Assembly (NCBI GenBank): GCA_005406025.1
Contig: BGZK01000021.1
Location: 186,001 to 250,000, forward strand
Direction of reading: 5' to 3'
DNA from: Eumeta japonica
Taxonomy: Eukaryota > Arthropoda > Insecta > Lepidoptera > Psychidae
Length of the DNA: 64,000 nt
Below are positions 57,951 through 64,000 of the stretch, in pieces; position 1 is the stretch's first letter; each line of letters opens with the position of its first letter. The notes beneath the pieces were generated by a model. That model was given only the letters and a program-made list of their open reading frames with translations, did no database searches and was not told the DNA's origin. A program made the translations under genes and the position numbers.

Positions 57951-58142
57951 TTACCAGCCCCGAACAGCTGACCGGCAAATTCCACTTAATTGCCGGCTAG
58001 GGTCCTCCGCCAGCACCACACCGCCGTTCACATTTGCTTCGCCTATAACGAAACCTATATACTCACCGGTGCCCACACTCCACGCACTTTGCTCTTTAAC
58101 TGAACTCATCAATTCTCTGTCTATAAGAATTTTACTGTACAT
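57951..58142 (-). other. Open frame of unknown status with good splice-like borders
   Basis: A 63-codon frame (KEQSAWSVGTGEYIGFVIGE, then ANVNGGVVLAEDPSRQ) has mixed codon use unlike the AT-driven shadow frames. It is bordered by an acceptor-like atgtacag and a strong donor-like GTAAGT at 57953-57958, which splits the last Trp codon in phase 2. There is also a hairpin ccggcaaatt ... aattgccgg near its end. It could be an exon, or the body of a repeat. It does not join in phase to the gene at 27964-30935. Confidence 0.25.
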
Positions 58143-58221
58143 ATAATATATTGCGTCAAAAGTGAGCGTATAACATTCGAATTATTTAACAATTATATTT
58201 TTTCCATAGCGTACATAAATT

Positions 58222-58665
58222 AAACGGTGCCTGCTCAGTGGATAATAGCATTGCCTTCCAAGAAGAATAGTAAAGGATTCGATTCCTGACGGACCGACAA
58301 ATGGCTCGATTTTATAACTTGTGACGAATTTGTAACTAACAGCCGTTAGCCGCAACAAAGTTCTACTGAAACAGCGTGGTGAGTTTACTTATATATTCAT
58401 CAAAAATAAGCAGATTGTGGGATTACGCCACCAATAGCGCGACGATTGTGAACCGACACCTACACATTTATATTCGTTTATTTAGAATAACGCATAAAGT
58501 AGAGCGCCCGAAACTCTGCCGCTGTGAAGTTAGTCACGAAAGCGTCGCAATGGCATTAAAAAGCACGCGGGGGAGAAGAAGGAAGGGTCGGGGGTGTAAA
58601 ACTTGCGCATTACATCTTTCGCAGACAGTTTGGAACGGCAAAGTTTCGTGCGTTGATCTGACGGA
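58222..58665 (+). mobile_element. SINE-like element, copy B
   Basis: The head has an A-box-like ctgctcagtggataatagc (58231) and a B box ggattcgattcc (58275-58286), as in a tRNA promoter; the spacing is about 40 bp. The body at 58505-58660 (gtgaagttagtcacgaaagc, then a GC-rich gagaagaaggaagggtcggg part) matches copy A at 6697-6845. A 99-codon plus frame crosses it, but copy A has stops at the same place, so it is not a gene. Confidence 0.6.
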
Positions 58666-59029
58666 CGACCGTTGAGGCAAATCTTTATTATGCTCAAATC
58701 GATTGTCATTTCTATTCTGGCTTCTCCCAGGTCCGATTCGACAGACTTTCGTTTGTAATCACGTGTCTGTTGTAATTTTCAACAAACACCGGAGGCTATG
58801 TTATACAACTGCAAGATTCATTTTCAATCCCACTATACTGGAATGTACGTTTTGAGAATTTCCTGATTTTATTCTTTTTCACATTTTTTTTTGGGTGTAT
58901 TTAGAAGTATAATTAAAAAAAATCAATTTGAAAAAATTAATACACAACAAATTAACTGAGCATTTCAACTGCACAGTTAAATTAGGTTTTCTCATAAAAA
59001 TTGATTTTTTTTCAAATAAAATTTTATTT
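58666..59029. other. AT-rich DNA, no gene seen
   Basis: No features other than A/T homopolymers. Confidence 0.4.
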
Positions 59030-59330
59030 CGTCATTATTGAATTTTACATCGGGTTTTCCGTTACGTTCATCATTGCCCTTTTCACGGGGGGCCGCTTCG
59101 ACTAAGCGCATGCCCGACAATCCCTTCCAAAATAAAACATCGCCCTCCCATCAAAATTATGACAACCTACGGCCCTGTTTGCATTCCATTTGTTTTCGCA
59201 ATCACGGCGTTGCGCGGCCGGGGAAACATCGAATTCGATTAAATCTCCCAATACGTGTTCCGTTGTGGCTCAAATGGTGCGCAAGCGGCTCGTAACGTCG
59301 ACGGGCGTTCGAAGAGTGCAGCTTGTTCTG
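59030..59330. promoter_or_regulatory. GC-richer unique block, candidate conserved element
   Basis: Less AT-rich, non-repetitive sequence (ggggggccgcttcgactaag; gcggccggggaaacatcgaa; caagcggctcgtaacgtcga). The 85-codon plus frame has no family features. The regulatory role is inferred only. Confidence 0.25.
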
Positions 59331-59579
59331 TGTCCCACGTATGTATAGCTCGTTTTGGTCCATCGATATAGATATGCGAGCCCTGAAACATTTTACACGT
59401 GTCGTCTGTCTATGAGGATAATCACGTTTAGGGAATGAATTTATCGTCTAGATCTTATCCATATAGAAAATGGAGAAATAAAAAGTATGGCATCTCGTAA
59501 TTCAAGAAACAATATACTTTTTTTATACAAAATGTTAATATAATTTTTTGAGCTGTTTTAGAAATTAGCTCGTGCTACC
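59331..59579. other. AT-rich DNA, nothing seen
   Basis: No frame or repeat was recognised. Confidence 0.4.
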
Positions 59580-60230
59580 CCGGGGTCACCCCCCGATTTG
59601 ACATTTTAGGCTTCAAGGAATTTGTTTTGAGAATTTTGCGAGATATACGTGCGAGTGCGTGTGGATGCGTGCATGCGTGCGGACGCTTGTGTATGTGTGC
59701 GTGCACTTGCGTGTGTATGTTTGTTGTATGTGTGTTTGCGTTTGGGTGTGCGTAATGTGCGCGCGGGTGCGTGCGTGTGTTGTGTTATATATCTCATAAC
59801 TTTTAAACAGAATAATTGTTTGAAACGCAGTTTACGGTGTTCACAAGTAATCCACTCAATCTAAACTTCATGAAACTTTAAAGTAGTTCCACTGAGTCAA
59901 TGTTTTTGAATTGTCAAAAATAAAACTTTTATTTTTTCGATTGACACCAAAATTTTAGAAATTTTTTTCCAAAAGTGTTTTCTTACAATATTTTTAAACT
60001 TTTTTACCGATAAATTGGAAACCTAACCGACTATTCTCCTTTAAAAAACAACGTCGATCATTTAATGTTGCATCAAAATCGGTTGGTTCGCTCGAGGATA
60101 TCATTAACGAACAATACGAAAGAAGGGTTTTTATAAAATAATTTATGAAGTTCTTGATGTATTGATGTTTATTACTCGGTCGTCTTTTTCTGTTCAAAAT
60201 CAGCGTCTAATTCCATAAAGCAGATCATAA
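59580..60230 (+). repeat. Dispersed 'tgtgtg ... aacgtcgat' repeat, copy 3
   Basis: A long TG/CG microsatellite (59649-59785) is followed by cataacttttaaacagaa (59806), and then by the module aaaaaacaacgtcgatca ... catcaaaatcggttggttc ... gatatcattaacg (60042-60110). The order is the same as in 41126-42340. Cys/Val- and His/Thr-rich frames over the microsatellite are artefacts. Confidence 0.6.
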
Positions 60231-60999
60231 TTTAATAACGCTTTTGAAAAATATCATAGTTGAAATAATTAATTATTGCTTTTTTTTAATATTTTTTTAT
60301 TAAACTTTTGAACTTGAAGAACTCGAAACGACTTATGACTGTATTTTTAATCTCGGAGAGCTGTAAACCACACTTAAATTTGCTGCTATTTATATTATTA
60401 AACGCTTCGAACTCGAATTGCCAAGAATTTTCATGAATAGCCTGCACGACCAACGGTCTCTCGAATTATTGAGCTCGAAAAGCTTAAAAAGTTAAAACAT
60501 CACTATTTTTAAACTCAATAAGTTGAACAGCACATCAATAAATATCATAACGGGAAATTCTAGGGGTGGCCTACACGATCAACCGGTTTTCAGATTATCT
60601 ACTGTATTTTTATCCTAAAAACGTAAAACCGATTCTTTAAACTCGACAGATTATTAATAGCTAACGCACAGACCATAGCTTAAACTGATTTTACGGCTGA
60701 ATATTTTTTTTCTACTATCTTATTAAATATTTGGATTGGCATTTTTTTATTTATCACGCACTGGCTTTCTTTGTATTTATTGACGAAGCATCATTTTCAG
60801 TTTTCGTTGTGCATTTTGATCTAGTCTAGATCTAAAGCTAAAATCTATTATGTTGCTCAGTTCTTGTTGAGTTTTGATTTTGTTAATTCTTAATTACTGT
60901 ACTCTTACAGCCAATTTTAATTTTTGGGTACTATTTTTTTTTTAGTGCAATCTATCAGTTTTTGATTTGTTTGCGGGTTTGAAAGTTTTGCCAATTTTC
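60231..60999. other. AT-rich DNA, no gene seen
   Basis: No recognisable frame or repeat; poly-T runs only. Confidence 0.4.
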
Positions 61000-61400
61000 C
61001 TAGATATCATTTCGAATCCAAAAAAATCCCTCTCTCATATCCTTTATCGCTGTCTCAACATTTAACACGGAATTGTACTTTAAAACACGACTGATTTGAG
61101 AATCAACGGACCGTAATATTGTATTTTGTTGTTCTCTGAACTCGGCTACGAAGTTCCTTCCATTGACTGTACAAAAGAGCGGTACTGGATCAATTGTCAA
61201 AAGTTACCTTCGTAGCAAAGGTATCGGGTAACCAAAAGGCACAATCCTGGCCGTAGCCGATTGACTGAGTTCTGACAGCAATCGAGCCGCTCGCCGCCGT
61301 GCGTCAGAGACGACGTCGAGCCATCGGCTGTCACAGCATCGGTAATGGTGATCCTCAGCGGCCCTCCACCGACGGCGCACCGGCGCCGACTGTTCAAAAT
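61000..61400 (-). other. Two adjacent minus-strand frames, status unclear
   Basis: 61197-61397 (LRITITDAVTADGSTSSLTH) and 61000-61200 (FREQQNTILRSVDSQISRVL) overlap by a few bases in different frames. Both show mixed codon use and the first is GC-rich. They may be parts of one broken retroposon-derived frame. No domain was recognised and no intron borders were confirmed. Confidence 0.25.
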
Positions 61401-61454
61401 CTAAGCCTAAATCCTAATTACAAAAAAAAAAAGCCAAGCATGAATCGGGTTCAC

Positions 61455-61725
61455 ACATGAAGAGTTCCGTACATATTTTCTCAAAAATAGCTTAATGAAA
61501 CAGAAAATATGGAAAGAAAACACCATTATCTTATGGGGACACCCTATAATTTTTAACTTTATTTACTTTCATCATTTGTTGTTATAGCTTCCATAGTAGT
61601 TCATACTCTCCGAAAATTTGAAGTGTCTACCTGTTAAGATTGAAAAGGTACAGCTCCGTGACAGACGGACGCACAGCGGAGGCTTGGCAACAGGGTCTTT
61701 TGGGTACGGAGACCCTAAGAAGACC
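61455..61725. repeat. 'ttccgta/ctgtctgt' family, one or two fragments
   Basis: gaagagttccgtacatattt opens a possible plus-strand fragment. From 61650, ctccgtgacagacggacgca with cagcggaggcttggcaacag and gggtacggagaccctaagaa reads as a reverse-orientation copy. The 63-codon frame at 61618-61809 runs through it and is not a gene. Confidence 0.5.
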
Positions 61726-62240
61726 GGAGGGCGATACGTCCGAGAAGGACAATCTTATACATCCAGAAATGTTACTCGCTTTTTTCGCTTAAACAATTCA
61801 TCGCAGTAAAAACCGATGAGATTGACTCACGGAATCCACATTTCCATAAATTTATATCTGTTCCGAGCATTCGCACCGGTTTTCACATAAAATCGGGCAC
61901 TAAATTAGCCGTCCATATCGCTCCGGCGAATTTATGGGGCGGCTTCCTTTTACACGTGTTTGTTTTTTTTTCCGTTTTAACATTTCAGTGCCTTTGTTGT
62001 CGTGATCTGCGTCAATGTTATGTTTGATTATCACATGTGGTTGTTATTCGATGGTGTGGTGTACAACGAGGTATAAATATCAACTTTGATAACACGAGAT
62101 CACATATGCACTGAACGCTACCATCGAAGCAGTCCACATGTACACGTGGCCCAAAAGACAACGGACGCTTAAGTGTGACCTAATCGCTACGCTGATCGCT
62201 ATCACAGTATACAAGACTACTCAAATCTAATCAAAAATAT
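61726..62240. other. Upstream flank of the right-edge gene
   Basis: 61860-61960 (gcaccggttttcacataaaa; atttatggggcggcttcctt) is unique and may be conserved. An E-box-like cacgtg lies near 62143. Confidence 0.3.
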
Positions 62241-62243
62241 CTT

Positions 62244-62311
62244 AATTTCTTAGGAAATGAAATTTCTTAGGAAATCAGATATCTTAAGAAATGAAATTTC
62301 TCTTGAAATAC
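62244..62311. repeat. Four tandem ~17-bp units with TTC-N4-GAA dyads
   Basis: aatttcttaggaaatga, aatttcttaggaaatcagat, atcttaagaaatga and aatttctcttgaaatac follow each other. Three hold a TTC-N4-GAA dyad, which resembles STAT-type sites, although the insect STAT consensus has three spacer bases. Confidence 0.7.
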
Positions 62312-63300
62312 GTCATTAGTGAATTCTTTTCGACATTACCACCCATTTCAAATGCTGATTCACCTTGAGAGGAATAGGCAAGAAACTCAAGGGTTGTTCT
62401 TTTTACTCATCAATACAAAGGATTGAGTAATTTATAGTTTAGTCGACATTTAAAAATAATATAAAGTAACCTGATAGCCGAGAATTTCAATCCCAAGGGC
62501 TTTTGATATTCTGACACGGTATAATAACCCTTGGTGTGTAACTTCATTTTAACGAAAAACGTTTAAACTCATAAAATGGCAAATTTTGAATTTCAACTGG
62601 GATGTTATTATAAAAGTGCATACAGTGCCCTTTAAATGATATATTAACTTTTCTCAGACGGGTCTTATAAGCTTATGTCTTCTAAGAGGTACTCTCGACT
62701 ATAATACTAGGATAGAACGAGTAATTAGTTTCACATAGCTTATTAAGAACTGTTTGCTATTTGCATGCGTGGTCAATATGAGCAGTTTGAAGCACAGCTT
62801 TATATTGCATTGTATTCTATATAAGCCGTAATATGTATGTAATGTTTTATGCAATATTAATTTTTATACTGATTTTTAAAGAATATCAATCAAATTTGGA
62901 AAACCGATATCAAACCAATGGAAAAAACTATAATACAATCTGAATATAATCCTAAAACATGAAGCATTGGTTAAGATATTGTTAAAAAAAGCCCTCAAGG
63001 CAGTATAAAATTTATTGCCAGGTTGAGTTTTTGTGTTTTTTTTAACAGTGACTTCATATCATCACACTCATTAATTATAAATATCCAGCTGTGAAATCAT
63101 GAGTGCAGCCATTTTGACTACAAGGTTATATCAATAATGGAATGGCGGCACTTTGATTGAGGAGTTTTTTTTATTGTTTTAATTTATAAGAACTCTGGTT
63201 TCATCAACTTATTGCATATATTTTTTTTTTACTTTGATCAATGAGAGATTTAATTTAGACTACAAAGTAAATTTTCATTTCCCGTGATGTCAATACAGCG
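62312..63300. other. AT-rich upstream DNA, no gene seen
   Basis: Nothing recognisable. Confidence 0.4.
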
Positions 63301-63305
63301 CAAGG

Positions 63306-63355
63306 TATATTTGTGTTTGTGTGTGCGTGCGTGTGCGCCTGCGTCTGCATCTGTG
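63306..63355. repeat. TG/CG-rich microsatellite
   Basis: tatttgtgtttgtgtgtgcg, then gcgtgtgcgcctgcgtctgc. The 114-codon minus frame at 63255-63599 passes through it and is not convincing. Confidence 0.8.
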
Positions 63356-63491
63356 TCGTCTCATCGATTACATATTGACCCTTAGCGAAAACGAAAACGA
63401 GCAGGTAAGTAATTGATAGTAATATTGTGTTGAAAGACATACGCCCATTAGTCGAACATTCCGACATGCACATTTCATAATATGTAACGTG

Positions 63492-63499
63492 TGACGTCA
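63492..63499. promoter_or_regulatory. CRE/ATF palindrome upstream of the right-edge gene
   Basis: A perfect TGACGTCA lies 357 bp before the ATG and about 200 bp before the initiator-like site. A CREB/ATF role is plausible but inferred. Confidence 0.3.
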
Positions 63500-63691
63500 T
63501 CGATTCGGCCGTCAGCAGAAATGTAGGCCGCGAAGCGACGCGCCATCTACATATTTGTTCCGCGTATTTATTAAAAAGACACTCCATTAATTCAGTCAAT
63601 CAAAGCGTAAATTGACATTGAACCGGCGATTCTCACAGTCGCAGCCGCCTGCGCACAGTCGCGACGTAGTCCTTAGACGTTCAGCACTCTC

Positions 63692-63696
63692 TCAGT
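63692..63696 (+). promoter_or_regulatory. Initiator-like TCAGT of the right-edge gene
   Basis: tctctcagtgatac contains the arthropod initiator core TCAGT, about 155 bp before the ATG. It follows a GC-richer stretch (cagtcgcagccgcctgcgca), and no TATA box sits at -30. The start site is a suggestion only. Confidence 0.35.
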
Positions 63697-63848
63697 GATA
63701 CACGAAAAAGGGACTATAATATAATTATGTATTTTTTTATGATTAAATAAAAAGCGTAATGGGAGACATTTCAAATCAATAACTTGGTTCACAAAAAATA
63801 TTAATTAATTTCCATCGGCACTCCAGTATGTGAGACATATAAAAAAAG

Positions 63849-64000
63849 ATGCTGCAGAATAAAGCAATCTACAGCGTGATTCTTATATTTCTATTTTGTG
63901 GTGCGCTAGGTGTCGCTAAAAGCAAAAACGTGTCCGATTCCGAGAGAGCTGCTCGTTTGAACTTCATAAGGAATATCTTGAGCAAGGGCGGAGACAGAGA
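63849..64000 (+). CDS. N-terminal exon of a secreted protein, runs off the right edge
   Basis: The ATG at 63849-63851 is preceded by an in-frame TAA nine bases upstream (63840-63842), which fixes the start. The first 50 codons are open. The protein begins MLQNKAIYSVILIFLFCGAL, a classic signal peptide with a likely cut after GVA, and continues KSKNVSDSERAARLNFIRNI then LSKGGDR. The mature part starts with a charged amphipathic helix. 'RLNFIRNILSK' faintly recalls the first helix of TGF-beta-type prodomains (I..QIL.KL), but a neuropeptide precursor or another secreted protein is equally possible. No donor site occurs before the window ends. Confidence 0.8.
   Translation, partial: MLQNKAIYSVILIFLFCGALGVAKSKNVSDSERAARLNFIRNILSKGGDR

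Noticed and set aside
58231..58300. tRNA gene
   Set aside because: A-box and B-box are present, but no cloverleaf or acceptor stem could be formed and the same head-plus-body unit recurs at 6421, so it is a SINE-type head.
59606..59864. Cys/Val-rich and His/Thr-rich frames on both strands
   Set aside because: Shadows of the TG/CG microsatellite inside a dispersed repeat.

Overview
This is an AT-rich, gene-poor stretch of an arthropod nuclear genome, most likely from a moth or butterfly. The evidence is spliced exons with GT-AG borders, three decayed mariner transposons, the 3' ends of non-LTR retrotransposons with short A/T-rich repeat tails, tRNA-like SINE heads, many microsatellites, a short TTAGG-type (insect telomere) tract, and many scattered copies of a repeat I associate with Lepidoptera (the 'gagttccgta ... 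ctgtctgtctgt' family). There are no bacterial genes, CRISPR arrays or rRNA. The Lepidoptera call is inference.

Real gene content is small. (1) On the minus strand three phase-0 exons (30783-30935, 29218-29361, 27964-28125) form the last 152 residues of a small secreted, four-cysteine protein that resembles the MD-2-related/DUF1091-type secreted families. Its signal-peptide exon was not found. A poly(A) signal lies at 27727-27732. (2) At the right edge, on the plus strand, an ATG at 63849 opens a signal peptide and continues out of the window. It has an in-frame stop just upstream, an initiator-like TCAGT and a CRE-type palindrome. (3) At the left edge, on the minus strand, a reading frame of unknown function (1-228) runs off the window. 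A decayed homologue, including upstream sequence, lies at about 40790-41125, so it is probably part of a repeat or retrocopied family.

Layout: 0-2 kb holds the partial ORF, a 110-bp tandem duplication rich in TGACGTCA, a 20-bp minisatellite and a LINE 3' end. 2-19 kb is mostly unique AT-rich DNA with scattered repeat fragments and a few GC-richer unique blocks. 19.2-23.6 kb is framed by two ~590-bp inverted copies of one repeat. 26.7-31 kb holds a decayed minisatellite and the spliced minus-strand gene. 31.8-33.0 kb holds mariner 1 and an adjacent 56-bp-arm foldback. 35.7-36.3 kb is a Helitron-like non-autonomous element. 37-43 kb has a LINE 3' end, decayed GATTCC-type low-complexity arrays, a CpG-rich block and a perfect 40-bp palindrome. 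50-54 kb holds mariner 2, inserted in an (AT)n tract, and mariner 3, itself interrupted. 56-62 kb carries repeat copies and candidate conserved blocks, and 62-64 kb is the upstream region of the right-edge gene.

The unique GC-richer blocks in the gene-free regions could be cis-regulatory DNA of a flanking gene, but this cannot be shown from one sequence. I found no convincing new biological system. The best leads are the left-edge ORF family, the secreted-protein gene, the perfect palindrome, and the matched pair of SINE-like elements.
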